A stretch of 64,000 nucleotides of DNA from Meghimatium bilineatum (GCA_034231615.1 CM067317.1:43312531-43376530); one strand, 5' to 3'. Shown: positions 45,860-57,289, counted from the stretch's first letter. Numbers and translations are program-made. Notes: generated by a model from the letters alone, not told the origin.

Positions 45860-46200
45860 AAGTTTCCCAGTGAGATCTTTCTATACATTTTGCTAACTCA
45901 GCAAACCCTCTATACTTTTTTCGTAACTCTGTCAAGTCTCTATGTTTCCACAACTTAGCGAACTCTCTATACATTTTCTAACTGATAACTCTCTATGCTT
46001 TTCCTCCACCCTGATAACTCTCTCTCTATATATACATTTCCTATGATAACTCTCTATGCTTTTCCTCAACCTTCATAACTCTCTATCTCTATACTTCTCC
46101 TGAACTCTGATAACTCTTTATACCTTTCCTCAGCTCTGATAGCTATCTATACTTTTCCTTAATTAGTTCAACACTCTATAAATTTTCCATAACTCAGCGA
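45860..46200. repeat. Degenerate 28-32 bp repeat
   Basis: Loosely repeated phrases such as gataactctctatgcttttcc and ctcagcaaaccctctatac. Variable unit length; clearly old. Confidence 0.7.
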
Positions 46201-46369
46201 TCTCAATAGACAGTATATATTATACTCCCATAGTGTGCTGTGCAATATAGAAGATAAAAGTTGGACACTTTTAAGCAACACACAGAGTTTCACATGAAAC
46301 AATGTCAAAATCAACTACAAGAACTTATCATCATAATTTTAGCAAAAAAGCAAATAGAGAAACCTTTTC
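46201..46369. other. Unassigned spacer
   Basis: No coding or repeat content recognised. Confidence 0.4.
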
Positions 46370-46830
46370 TTAAATAACAAGAAGTCAGAAGTGATGGTTG
46401 TTTGCAATAAACAAAATCTCCCATCGTGCATGACCACAGTGAATGACTCAATACTCAAACATGCCCTCCAATTCAAATATTTAGGAATAATGATGTCAAA
46501 TGTCGACAGCAAATACCTGAACATAGAAGACAACTAGATCCTCAAATTTCGCACAAAAAAAACGAAAGTGAACATATTTCGGACTTTCAAAAAAAAATAA
46601 AAAATTTGGTTTAGAAAGAATAATCATGGAGGTTAAAGGTCCAGGTAAGAGAACAAGAGGCAAACCAAGATTACGATGGACACATGATATCGAAGACCTT
46701 CTGAACATGACACTGGACGAAGTCGAGCAGCGTGCACAGAACCTAGAGGATTACAGAATATCAGTGAGGGCAACCTTCTGTAAAGGAAGCGTTACAGAGA
46801 GAGAGAGAGAGAGAGAATTACATCAGATGG
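46370..46830 (+). mobile_element. RTE-E 3' part without SINE
   Basis: Reads KSEVMVVCNKQN and LQFKYLGIMMS (after the RT active site), a shifted segment, then IIMEVKGPGKRTRGKPRLR with RWTHDIEDLLNMTLDEVEQR and VRATFCKG, ending in a (GA)n tract at 46797-46816. It is the uninterrupted counterpart of 31396-32015 at the point where that copy received a SINE-B. Confidence 0.82.
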
Positions 46831-46849
46831 AAGAAGTTAAACAGAGGTA

Positions 46850-47275
46850 ATAAACAGAATACGGCAGACAAATGCAGCATTCCTTAAAATGAAGAATATA
46901 CTGGGTAATAAGTCCCTTTGGTTCTACAGAAGAATGCTGAGAATACCATGGACTGCCAGAAAAACTAATGTAGAGGTGTTGAAAGAGTTAAATGCGAAAC
47001 GGACCTAAATCAACAATATAAGAAAAAGGCAATCTTCTTTTTTTTGGCCACTTCATGAGACAGGCAGGTTTAGAGAACATAGTCACAACAGGCACGATTG
47101 AATGCACCAGAGACAGAGGGCGACAACGTGAGAAAATATTAGACAGTTTGACAACCTGGCACGGCAAGGAAACAACAACGACTCTGATACATAATACTGT
47201 GGACAGAGAACTGTGGAAAGACCGCCTACGCCACCCGGCAAGGCACCTGATGATGATGACGTCCCTGTCATTAGA
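46850..47275 (+). mobile_element. RTE-B 3' part
   Basis: Reads FYRRMLRIPWTARKTNVEVL, a shift, then MRQAGLENIVTTGTIE, ILDSLTTWHGKE and DRELWKDRLRHPARHL, ending with (GAT)n-type sequence at 47248-47260. Inactive. Confidence 0.82.
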
Positions 47276-47554
47276 AGTGAGGAGGAGAGTTCTTCATAGA
47301 TACATAACATCGTTTCTTATATATGTGAGTCTTCGACAATAAATAAACAGGATAGTGGAAACTTTGGAGGCAACAGAGATGTGTTTCTATAGAAGAATGA
47401 TGACAACATCACGGACAGATAGAAAGACGAACAAATGAGTCATCAAAAAGTCAAAGGTGAGACGCGGATTACGTAATATTTTAATCTTTATTACTTGGAC
47501 ACTTTGATATATTCAGTAATCAGTACTCAATATTCAATTAATATCATGCCAATA
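47276..47554. other. Short RTE-like relics and spacer
   Basis: 47365-47430 (gaagaatgatgacaacatca) may be another post-RT scrap. Nothing else is recognised. Confidence 0.35.
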
Positions 47555-47790
47555 GTGCCCTAAACCAGATGAACACTTTTCTAATAGTGGTCTACACAAT
47601 CTAATAAACACTTTTCTAATAGTGGTCTACACAATCTAATAAACACTTTTCTAATAGTGGTCTACACAATCTAATAAACACTTTTCTAATAGTGGTCTAC
47701 ACAATCTAATAAACACTTTTCTAATAGTGGTCTACACAATCTAATAAACACTTTTCTAATAGTGGTCTACACAATCTAATAAACACGATT
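47555..47790. repeat. 35-bp minisatellite
   Basis: About 6.5 nearly identical units of 35 bases (aataaacacttttctaatag then tggtctacacaatct). Confidence 0.95.
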
Positions 47791-47814
47791 TTAACATCTA
47801 CTACATGTGTTATA

Positions 47815-48355
47815 TATTCAATAATCTTTATGTCAGCAACGTTACACGCCCAATAAAAATAATATCAACAATGTCAGACGCCCAAGGAATAACATGCCAA
47901 CAATGTCATACGCCCAATAGACGTCATGTCATACGCGTCATACGACCAATAAACATCAAGTCAACTCATGATATACACAATAAACATCAAGTCAACTCAT
48001 CATATGCACAATAAACATCAAGTCAACTCATCATATGCACAATAAACATCAAGTCAACTCATGATATAAACAATAAACATCAAGTCAACTCATCATATGC
48101 ACAATAAACATCGAGTCAACTCATGATATACACAATAAACATCAAGTCAACTCATCATATGCACAATAAACATCGAGTCAACTCATGATATACACAATAA
48201 ACATCAAGTCAACTCATCATATACACAATAAACATTATGTCAACTCATCATATGCCCCATAAAAAACATGTCAACCAAGTCATGCGCCCAATAAGCATCA
48301 TGTCAACCGATTCATACGCCTAATATACATCATGTCAACAGTGCCCTACATCCAG
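47815..48355. repeat. 31-bp minisatellite, core homogeneous, edges degenerate
   Basis: Core 47945-48240 has about nine units of 31 bases (aataaacatcaagtcaactc then atcatatgcac), with alternating atgatataca and atcatatgca variants. Outside the core, looser related phrases (cccaataaacatc, atgtcaac) extend in both directions, to about 48540 on the right. Confidence 0.9.
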
Positions 48356-48954
48356 TAAACATGTAAAGTAGAAAATGTACACCCAACCATCATCACATCA
48401 ATAGTGCGACATATTCAATCAGTATGACAGCAATAGTGAACACATAGAAAATCAACATTAGATGACACCTACAGCGCATCCAATCAATATCAGACTAGCA
48501 ACGTTACATGTCCAATCAGCATAAAGTTAACAGTGCATCGCTGTCAATCATCAACGTCTAGTTCAACTGATAAATCATTTGATTGGTCGCCCTGCTTAGA
48601 AGTAAAACAGTATCTAATCCGTTTTTTTTTCCTGTTCCTGATTCGTACAAAGTTTGAACGTGTCAGCGTTCCAAAAAGTTATTTATAAAATATGCACAAA
48701 ATCACGAAGGTAAATAGTCAACAGAGATAAGTGAAAGTGCATACAAACAACAGTAATAGTCAATCTATAAACAATGAGAAGAATAAAGCAGAAAGTGTTT
48801 AAAAAAACACACAAACACGCAAAATAGGGCGAGAATAATTTTTTATACTCTAAACAGGGAGCAACAATGGTAACGCGAAAAGTGCAAACAGGTCAATCGA
48901 GAAAAAAAAGCAGTGTTGCCACTTTGGATGATTTATATTTGGGGTCTAGATGTG
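48356..48954. other. Degenerate repeat edge and spacer
   Basis: To about 48540 the sequence keeps traces of the 31-bp repeat; beyond that nothing is recognised. Confidence 0.45.
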
Positions 48955-49060
48955 TTAGGGGGCCGCGTACCGCAGTGGTTATAACACTGACTTCGCGTAT
49001 GAGTGGTCCTGGGTTCATTCCCAAAAGACTGCGAGCGAGAAGATACCGTAATCATATAGC
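48955..49060 (+). mobile_element. tRNA-like sequence, probable SINE head
   Basis: Has an A-box-like segment (taccgcagtggttataac) and a B-box-like segment (gggttcattcc) about 35 bases apart, in a tRNA-like arrangement, but acceptor-stem pairing is poor. A decayed tRNA gene or SINE head; a functional tRNA is unlikely. Confidence 0.45.
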
Positions 49061-49199
49061 AGAGCCTCAGAAATGTGAGATTGCTAACATTTCACACCCT
49101 TAGACAGTTAAACATTATGGATTACATTTACTTTTTACTTTCCTAGATATTTTTTGGTGCGTCTAAATGTGCTATCTAGATGGTATATTTAATCTAGAT

Positions 49200-49384
49200 C
49201 AGTGTTTGCAAACGTGGGGCCCAGGACCCACAGGGGGGCAATTTGATTGTTCAGGGGGAAAATTCATAGAGGAATAATACAATTTTTTAATATTAAAAAA
49301 ATATGTATATGTTATATAAAGGGCATCAGAATTTTAGAAAGACTTAGGTGGGGGCCTGGTAAAAAAACAGGTTGGGAAACACTG
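49200..49384. mobile_element. hAT-type MITE
   Basis: 185 bases with imperfect terminal inverted repeats (cagtgtttgcaaac at the left end, gttgggaaacactg at the right end), the signature of short hAT derivatives. Flanking octamers atctagat and gcctatat agree at five of eight positions. The left terminus and the following ggggcccagga resemble the 5' end of the hAT remnant at 22860-22907, so it may be its non-autonomous derivative. Confidence 0.7.
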
Positions 49385-49399
49385 GCCTATATAGTTTAT

Positions 49400-49560
49400 T
49401 GCCTTTCCTCAGGTGAATACTGGTTTATATTATCCACACTTGCCGTTAAGCGTAGGGGGTGCGAGTCTCAGTTTTCGTTCCAAAGCCAAATATGTCGACC
49501 TGGTTGCTTTGAGTCCCTGTCTGTTCAAGGTTATATTGATGCTTTCTATTCTGTGTTTTT
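49400..49560. repeat. R9 interspersed repeat, copy 2
   Basis: Resembles 9212-9350 over about 140 bases (cacttgccgttaagcgtagg, then ctcagttttcgtt). The 140-codon frame 49247-49669 crosses the MITE and this repeat and is not a credible gene. Confidence 0.45.
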
Positions 49561-49684
49561 GTCGCTGTGGCTTTATGTCGGGATTCCCCTTTGTTATATA
49601 TTATTATTGGTATTTGGTTTAGCTTCATTCTCATACGTTTATCGAACCATTTTACATGTTGTCTTTTGATATGTTCAATACATG

Positions 49685-52660
49685 ATTCTTCTTCTTCTTC
49701 TTTCGTCCACTTGAAACATGTCTATATCTGTAATTCTGTCTCCTTAATAAATCTCACTGTCTTTTGTAGTTCATACAGTGTCCCATAGAGTTTTGATTCC
49801 AGTGTTGTTTCCTCTGGCCAATATGTCTGCCTCAACGTTTCATGCTCAGAACAATCTTGAAGTATATGCTTGGTACTCAGCACTGCCTGTCCACATGTAC
49901 ACATGGCCGTGTTGCCTATCTGGAACTTTGTATACATGTGACTGCGGAGTCGGTTGTGTCCTGTTCTGAGGCGTAGAATAACAACTTGTTCTGATCTATT
50001 CATAATGTGATAGTCATCTTGTGATGTTGTTTGTGGCTTTCTTATTGACTTGATCATCTGCTTTTTCTGATGGTAGGTGATTGATACATCTGGTTGGTCT
50101 TTGGCAGCACCTTCCTTAGCCAGTTGGTCTGCTTTTTCATTTCCTGGTATTCCACAGTAAGAGGGTATCCACGGCATGGTTACCCTATACTCGTAAGAAA
50201 GTGCATTAAGTAGTGTTTTCAAGTCTGTTAGTTTTCCAGACTGGAGAGCTTGAAGCACTGACCGTGCACCTGTCAGAAATACCACGGGCTGATGGCCAGG
50301 ATTGGAGTTCAGCAGTTTTTCAGTTGCTACCCTAATTGCCTGATTTTCGGCATAATAATTATTGCAGAATTTCCTTGTTAGTGTTCTGATCGTATCTCTA
50401 GGCTTGTGTGGATATTCTGTGCTGACCCATCTGTGTATACTCTAACCATATATTTTGTGAATATTCCTCATCCATGAAACTGAGGGTGACTGTTCTTCGC
50501 TGCACACTGTTCTGTTCGTCCTCGCTTTGTATTCCTTTCACGTGGGTCTGAATATATATTGGCATTCCATGCCTTTCACTCCAAGGGGTTTGTTCCGGTA
50601 CAGAGCTTGAGGGGCTGTCAACTTCAGGTAACTCTGTAAGTTGTCTATAGAGTCGTTAAGCTTGGTGGATAAAGCTGCTTCTTTTCAGTCGCCCCATTGC
50701 TAGATTTTGGAATCTTTCCTTTATTGATGATTTGGCATACACTCAAACTGTTCTGCTTTTAATAACACATTTGTGTCTCTGCGTTCGCCAAGAGTTTGCA
50801 TTCTTCCCTTTTTCTGCATCTCTACTACGGGTGTTGATTTCATTTTTCCCAACATTAACTTGAGTACCTGAATATGTACTTTATCTAGTTCTTGTAATGT
50901 GGTGCTTGACGCAGGACACCACGCAGGTGAACCATATTCCAGGTGTGGTCTTATGCCTTGCTAGTACATTTTACGGAGTATATACCCACTGGCTTCCCAT
51001 GTGTTTCCACTTAGTTTTCTCAGGATAGCTAACTTCCTCCTGGCTTTTGTTGTTGCTTTGGTTATGTACTGCTTCCACATCAGCGTATCATCAAAAGTAA
51101 CTCCGAGGTATGTGGGTTGTTTGTCTTCTTTCAAAGGCTCTCCGTCTATTTTGATAACACCGGCTTTTTGTTTTGTTGGGAGGGTAATTTTGAGTGTAGT
51201 GCTGGACTTATCTGTGTTAACGCTGATTCACCATCTATTTGCCCATAAGGTTAAGGCATCAATAGGGATTTGTATTTGTTTAGTGGCGACTGTCGCATGT
51301 TCTTCCGTGCACCATATCATCTGGTCGTCAGCATACATTGTCACTTTGATCCCGTGTGGTAGTTCGGCAACTAGGTCATTGATGTAAAACAAGAAAAGTG
51401 TGGGTGACAGGACTCCTCCCTGGGGAACTCCATGATACAGTAGGACTTTCTTGCTCTTGCGACTTATCCAAATGCACCCTGGCTCTTCTATTATGCAGGT
51501 ATGCTTTTACCCATTTTTACATTTTTGAGCTAACACTGCAATTTCGCAATTTCTTTAAGAGTCCTTCTTTTTAAACCTTGTCAAATGCTTTCCTGCGATG
51601 TATCCTTGCTGCTAGTACCAGTTTCTTTTCTTGGAAGGCGTCCTCTCTTGAGAGAGGTAGGTTGCTTGATCTTCAGTAGAGTAGCAATGTCTGAAGCTGC
51701 TTGCTCTGATACCAGAAGATTTCAACTTTCAAGGTACCACTGCATCCTTAGATTGATAATGCGTTCCCATATTTTGCATAAACAGCTTGTAAGGCTGATG
51801 GGCCTGTAGTTGGAGACTGTGTTGCCATATTTTCTTTATTTGAGGAGTTGTGTCATTATTGCTTCTCTCCACGCCTGTGGTACATTACCTGTGGACCAGC
51901 TTGTGTTAAAGATCTGCAGTAGCTTTGCTCTTGCTGCAATTCCCAGGTTTCTAATCATTTCATTGGACACACCATCAGTTCCAGAGGACTTTTTTATTTT
52001 TAATATGGATATTGCATACTCCAGTTCTTTCATTGTGATTGGTGCCTCCATGACTTCTGGTATAGGTTCGCCTTGTCCAATGTTTTGCTGGTTCTCTCAC
52101 ACTTTCCGTTGTTTGTCTGGGCTAACTTTGACGTTATTGTCTTTTGCAAAGAAATCTGTAAAGTAATCAGCTGCATGTTTACCTGTTAAAATGTTGAAGA
52201 TGGAATTCTGGTCTGTCTGTTATTAGGTGGAGCATCTGGTATTCTGCTCCATCCATATACACTTCCAGCTGACATGCATTGATATTGTTTTTAACAAGTG
52301 TCAGAATTCCACCCATTCGTCTGTCCTTAGGTCTGATCGGTAGCACTGGTAGCTTCTGATTGTAAAGGCTATATCACTGCTGAGGTGTGTTTCTTTGATA
52401 CAGAATACATTAACTTGTTCTTCACACAGGATATTTTCAAGCTCCAAGTTTTTACTGTATCCATCTCTTTTGCTGTTGACACCCTCAGCATTCCAGTGCA
52501 ATATTTTAATTGGTCATTGGTTTGTTTGGCCATTAGCTCTATTTCCTTGCCTCCTGGCTCCCCGGGGCAATTGAGGACTTCTAGTAATTGAAGTATAAGA
52601 CCCGGCACATCCCCTGCCTGAACGTTCGCCACAGGACAGGCACCATGACTATTAATAGAT
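49685..52660 (-). mobile_element. LINE-I2: RT and RNase H of an I-superfamily LINE, internally deleted
   Basis: From right to left: ORF2 start (52632, MANVQAGDVPG) and first part of the endonuclease (HWNAEGVNSKRDGYS, NVFCIKETHLSS). An abrupt jump at about 52190 removes the rest of the endonuclease. RT begins at 52051 (SSGTDGVSNEMIRNLG), with the active site YADD at 51325-51336 and LRKLSGNTWEASGYIL downstream. RNase H ends at about 50100 with WIPSYCGIPGNEKAD, where the usual His of PSHC is Tyr. The C-terminal region has MCTCG and ends LYELQKTVRFIKETELQI. The 3' UTR finishes in a (GAA)n tail (49687-49702 as cttcttcttcttt). Many frame breaks. Other copies: 20906-21303, 24887-25543 and 53560-55860. 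Confidence 0.88.
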
Positions 52661-53104
52661 ATAAAAATGTTCCCATTGTGTTTTATGCGTGGCTTCCTGA
52701 TTAATTGTCCGCCTTTTGGCTGGTTGCCTCAGTCTTCAGCGCATTGCTTACTTGGGCATGACTGTGGTCCTACTCAAGTGGGACTGCCCGACCAGTTTTA
52801 GTTTCCAGCCCCTGATTGCTGAACTAAGCCCCATCACCACTTCAAAGTGCTGGCCTCGATGTGGTCAATACATGATATTATACCTATTTTTTTTACTGAT
52901 TTCTTTATTATCTAGATGGCTGTATTAAAGGTTGAGAAGGTGTAGAGGATTAAATTCTTTGTACAATGTTCACCGCATATGTACTCCGTCCCTTTCAGTA
53001 CAGCTGCATGCTACATGTCGAAAGTACCATTCACAGCACGTAACTCTGTAGTTTCATACGATGATCACTTTAAATGATCACCAAAAAAATCACTTTATAA
53101 ACAA
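52661..53104. other. Probable LINE-I2 5' region and spacer
   Basis: 52660-52860 lies just upstream of the LINE-I2 ORF2 and may be its 5' UTR. Parts (gttcccattg, gcgtggcttcctgatt) weakly resemble 53380-53425, upstream of the second LINE-I2 fragment. Confidence 0.4.
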
Positions 53105-53190
53105 GGCGTTAAGCGAAATACAAACCCGAGACCTCTTGATCGTGAAGCGAATGGCTTGATTACTATGCCAGGGAAATCCCCGGGCGGTTA
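53105..53190 (-). mobile_element. tRNA-like sequence, minus strand
   Basis: Reverse complement shows an A-box-like ggcatagtaatcaagcc and a B-box-like gggtttgtatttc at tRNA spacing. The B-box has lost the consensus TCGA. A tRNA pseudogene or SINE head. Confidence 0.4.
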
Positions 53191-53559
53191 ATAAAAAGTG
53201 TACTAATTGCTATAGATTTGTTTTAAATATAGTTTATGTAAATCTGAAAATAGAACTAGCAACACTACAACAAATAAAAGTCTACTCTTCTCACCATATA
53301 AACGGTATGGCAACTATCAACAACCGTGTAATATTTTGTCTAGTAGAGCTGTGCCATTTAAAAAAAAAATATACATGTTCCCATTGCTCGGGTTGATGCG
53401 CGGTATCCTGATTGCTGATGTTGTGTGTCGTTTAACAGATTGCTTCCCACTTCTGCCGCTGTACTTGTTAGGGTAGACTGTAGTCTTGCTCGATTTTACT
53501 TGAATCTATTCAGTCTTAGTATTGAAGCATCTTTTGGTTGAACTCTCATCTCCGTGATA
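53191..53559. other. Unassigned; weak LINE-I2 similarity
   Basis: See 52661-53104. No coding evidence. Confidence 0.35.
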
Positions 53560-53945
53560 AGGATTTGGCATATATGGAACCAGGCAGCATGGCAACTACA
53601 AAGCAGAATGTCTGGCTAAAGAAAGAGCTGCTGCTGATCAACCCGATGTGTAAATAGCGTTCCATTAAGAAGTAGATGATTAAAGAAATTAGACAGCCAA
53701 CTCCAACACAAAATGATTACTAAAATTATGAACATACCAGACCAAGCTATCATTCTGCGCCTCAGAACAGAACACAATCGACTCCACAGCCTCATGTATA
53801 CAAAGTTCAAGATAGGCAACACGACCATGTGTACTTGTGGACAGGCACATCAGACAGCAGATTCTTCAGGAATGTCGTGCATATTAAATGCTGAGACAAA
53901 TGCACGGGCCCAGAGAAAGAACAATGGAAGAAAAACTCTACAGGC

Positions 53946-54995
53946 CTCTGTACGCTGTCTCTGTACGCTCTCTCTGTACGCTCTGTACGCTCTCTACGCT
54001 CTCTCTGTATGCTCTCTATGTACACACTCTCTGTACGCTCTCTCTGTACGCTCTCTCTGTACGCTCTATCTGTACGCTTTCTCTGTACGCTCTGTACGCT
54101 CTATCTGTACGCTCTATCTGTACGCTCTCTCTGTACGCTCTCTCTGTACGCTCTATCTGTACGCTCTCTCTGTACGCTCTCTCTGTACGCTCTCTGTACG
54201 CTCTATCTGTACGCTCTATCTGTACGCTCTGTACGCTCTCTCTGTACGCTCTGTACGCTCTCTCTGTACGCTCTCTCTGTTCGCTCTGTACGTTCTCTCT
54301 GTACGCTCTCTCTGTACACTCTTTACGCTCTCGCCGTACGCTCTGTACGCTCTCTCTGCACGCTCTCTCTGTACGCTCTCTCTGTACACTCTTTATGCTC
54401 TCTCTGTACGCTCTCTACGTACGCTCTGTACGCTCTCTCTGTACGCTCTTTACGCTCTCTCTGTACGCTTTCTCTGTACACTCTTTACGCTCTCTCTGTA
54501 CGCTCTCGCCGTACGCTCTGTACGCTCTCTCTGTACGCTCTCTCTGTACGCTCTCGCCGTACGCTCTCGCCGTACGCTCTCGCCGTACGATCTGTACGCT
54601 CTCTCTGTACGCTCTCGCCGTACGCTCTCGCCGTACGATCTGTACGCTCTCTCTGTACGCTCTCTGTGTACGCTCTGTACGCTCTCTCTGTACGCTCTGT
54701 ACGCTCTCTCTGTACGCTCTCTCTGTACGCTCTCTGTGTACGCTCTCTGTGTACGCTCTCTGTACGCTCTCTGTACGCTCTCTCTGTACGCTCTCTCTGT
54801 ACTCTCTGTACGCTCTCTCTGTACGCTCTCTCTGTACGCTCTCTCTGTACGCTTTCTCTGTACGCTCTGTCTGTACGCTCTCTCTGTTCGCTCTGTACGC
54901 TCTCTCTGTACGCTCTCTCTGTACGCTCTGTCTGTACGCTCTCTCTGTACGCTCTGTCTGTACGCTCTGTACGCTCTGTCTGTACGCTCTGTACG
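53946..54995. repeat. 9/11/13-bp minisatellite inside LINE-I2 coding sequence
   Basis: About 1,050 bases built of ctctgtacg and longer forms (ctctctgtacg, ctctctctgtacg), with rarer variants (ctatctgtacg, ctcgccgtacg). The pure phrase ctctgtacg starts (53946-53954) and ends (54987-54995) the array; in the element it codes the Leu-Tyr before Glu-Leu-Gln. Pyrimidine-rich on the plus strand. Confidence 0.95.
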
Positions 54996-55033
54996 AGTTA
55001 CAAAAATCAATCAAGTTTATAGAAGAAAGAAAT

Positions 55034-55844
55034 CTTCAGATGTATTCACATTCCAGGCATACTTCAGATGTATTCCAGCCAAACTTCAGATGTATTCACA
55101 TTCCAGGCAAACTTCAGATGTATTCACATTCCAGGCAAACTTCAGATGTATTCCAGCCAAACTTAAGATGTATTCACATTCCAGCCAAACTTCAGATGTA
55201 TTCACATTCCAGGCAAACTTCAGATGTATTCCAGCCAAACTTCAGATATATTCACATTCCAGCCAAACTTCATATGTATTCACATTCCAGGCAAACTTCA
55301 GATGTATTCACATTCCAGGCAAACTTCAGATGTATTCACATTCCAGGCAAACTTCAGATGTATTCACATTCCAGCCAAACTTCAGATGTATTCACATTCC
55401 AGGCAAACTTCAGATGTATTCCAGCCAAACTTCAGATGTATTCACATTCCAGCCAAACTTCAGATGTATTCACATTCCAGGCAAACTTCAGATGTATTCA
55501 CATTCCAGGCAAACTTCAGATGTATTCACATTCCAGGCAAACTTCAGATGTATTCACATTCCAGGCAAACTTCAGATGTATTCACATTCCAGCCAAACTT
55601 CAGATGTATTCACATTCCAGGCAAACTTCAGATGTATTCCAGCCAAACTTCAGATGTATTCACAATCCAGGCAAACTTCAGATGTATTCACATTCCAGGC
55701 AAACTTCAGATGTATTCACATTCCAGGCAAACTTCAGATGTATTCACATTCCAGGCAAACTTCAGATGTATTCACATTCCAGGCAAACTTCAGATGTATT
55801 CACATTCCAGGCAAACTTCAGATGTATTCACATTCCAGGCAAAC
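55034..55844. repeat. 28-bp minisatellite inside LINE-I2 3' end
   Basis: About 30 units of 28 bases (cttcagatgtattcac then attccaggcaaa) mixed with a 22-base short form (cttcagatgtattcc then agccaaa) at several places. The right edge runs straight into gaaagaagaatgg, the LINE-I2 tail. Confidence 0.95.
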
Positions 55845-55941
55845 GAAAGAAGAATGGACTAAAGTAAACACGTTTTTTATTTGTAAAATTGTATTAAACT
55901 GTTTAGTGACAACTGACCTATAGATAAATAAAGTTGATGTC

Positions 55942-56440
55942 AACACACCTGTACGTGTTGACCTACAACACACCTGTAAGTGTTGACCTACAACACACCT
56001 GTACGTGTTGACCTACAACACACCTGTACGTGTTGACCTACAACACACCTGTACGTGTTGACCTACAACACACCTGTACGTGTTGACCTACAACACACCT
56101 GTACGTGTTGACCTACAACACACCTGTACGTGTTGACCTACAACACACCTGTACGTGTTGACTTACAACACACATGTACGTGTTGAACTGCAACACACCT
56201 GTACGTGTTGACCTACAACACACCTGTACGTGTTGACCTACAACACACCTGTACGTGTTGACCTACAACACACCTGTACGTGTTGACCTACAACACACCT
56301 GTACGTGTTGACCTACAACACACCTGTACGTGTTGAACTGCAACACACCTGTACGTGTTGACCTACAACACACCTGTAGATGTTGACCTGCAGCACACCT
56401 GTTCGTGTAGACCTGCAGCACACCTGTATGTGTTGATATG
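55942..56440. repeat. 25-bp minisatellite
   Basis: About 20 units of 25 bases (cacctgtacgtgttgaccta plus caaca), nearly identical except a gaactgcaac variant at two places and decayed units at the right end. Confidence 0.95.
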
Positions 56441-56462
56441 CATAGAGCGTTACTGTGGTGCG

Positions 56463-56890
56463 GATTCTTCTTCTTCATTCTCAAATTCCTGCAGATTAGC
56501 ATGTTATAGACCAGAGAACAGAATGTGTCATGTTTTACAGTGTAGCTGAGATATCTACGCCTTTCGGCCCGACACATCCAACTTAAGCATGACTTCTGGG
56601 TCACTGAGATCCTGTGTAGGATGGGGTAGCTAAACGTACCAACCTACTTCAAAGTCTTGGTGACTGGAATACTATAATCGTGACTTCCACTATTTTTATC
56701 GTTAAAAGCTCTGATGTAACCAAATTTGACTAACATCGGCGATTGAAATGGGCATTTCTCTCTATAAGGATGCATTTTTTTGCTATTTTTTTATGGACCA
56801 ACTCCGCTTTAAAAACAATATCCGTTATCGTTTTTAAGACATGCATGGCAAGTAATTGTGACATTTGTTGCTCCCCTCTCGTGCCTCGAC
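56463..56890 (-). mobile_element. SINE-A copy 4 (diverged, possibly interrupted)
   Basis: 56463-56660 is the reverse complement of the SINE-A 3' two thirds, ending in ttcttcttctt at the left. The 5' part (cgaggcacgagaggggagca on the minus strand) appears at about 56860-56885, leaving about 170 unmatched bases in between. Either the middle has been interrupted or two copies lie side by side. Confidence 0.65.
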
Positions 56891-57289
56891 AACAAATGGG
56901 CTGCGTGTTGTCGTAGTGAGCATAGGCATTCTGATAAAAGCACATGCTCAATAAAATAACCAAGGTGACGCACATATTGTTTAGTTTATTGTCTCGACGG
57001 TATGGTTCTGTTTAAGGAGGAGTGAGGTTTATGGATGCAAGTGTGGTCCCCGAAGGGAGATTTTCCAATAACGGCAGTATTGCAGGATTGCCACATCCTG
57101 CTAGAATCATAACATATACTTCTGGACCAACTAGTTCAACATTTTTCCATAAGCTTTCCTGACCAATGTGCAGTGATGCTACATCTAGCATTCTCTGTCA
57201 CAATAGAAGAATTGTACAATTTCCACTTGCCGGTATGTCTGCGTCTTGGGGATTATGTGCTAGAAAAGAAAAGTAAGAAATTAAGACAA
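56891..57289. other. Unassigned spacer
   Basis: No recognisable content. Confidence 0.45.

Larger units (their letters stand above)
53560..55860 (+). mobile_element. LINE-I2 3' end expanded by two internal minisatellites
   Basis: Three short pieces of LINE-I2 remain. 53560-53945 reads degraded RNase H (GNYKAECLAKERAAADQPDV-like) and then IILRLRTEHNRLHSL, TTMCTCG and EEKLYRPLY. 54996-55033 continues at exactly the next residues (ELQKSIKFIEERN). 55845-55860 is the start of the GAA-rich tail. Two arrays separate them. Compared with 49690-50180 no residue of the element is missing at the first gap. The frame 53713-55923 (736 codons) and its overlapping rivals run through the arrays and are not genes. 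Confidence 0.85.

Noticed and set aside
48955-49060. Functional tRNA gene
   Set aside because: Boxes are present but acceptor-stem pairing is poor. The same is true at 4090, 53105 and 62700; all fit SINE heads or pseudogenes better.
53713-55923. Overlapping frames of 736, 659 and 337 codons
   Set aside because: They are translations of two minisatellites whose units lack stops in the plus frames. The only real homology is a short LINE-I2 fragment at the start and junction.
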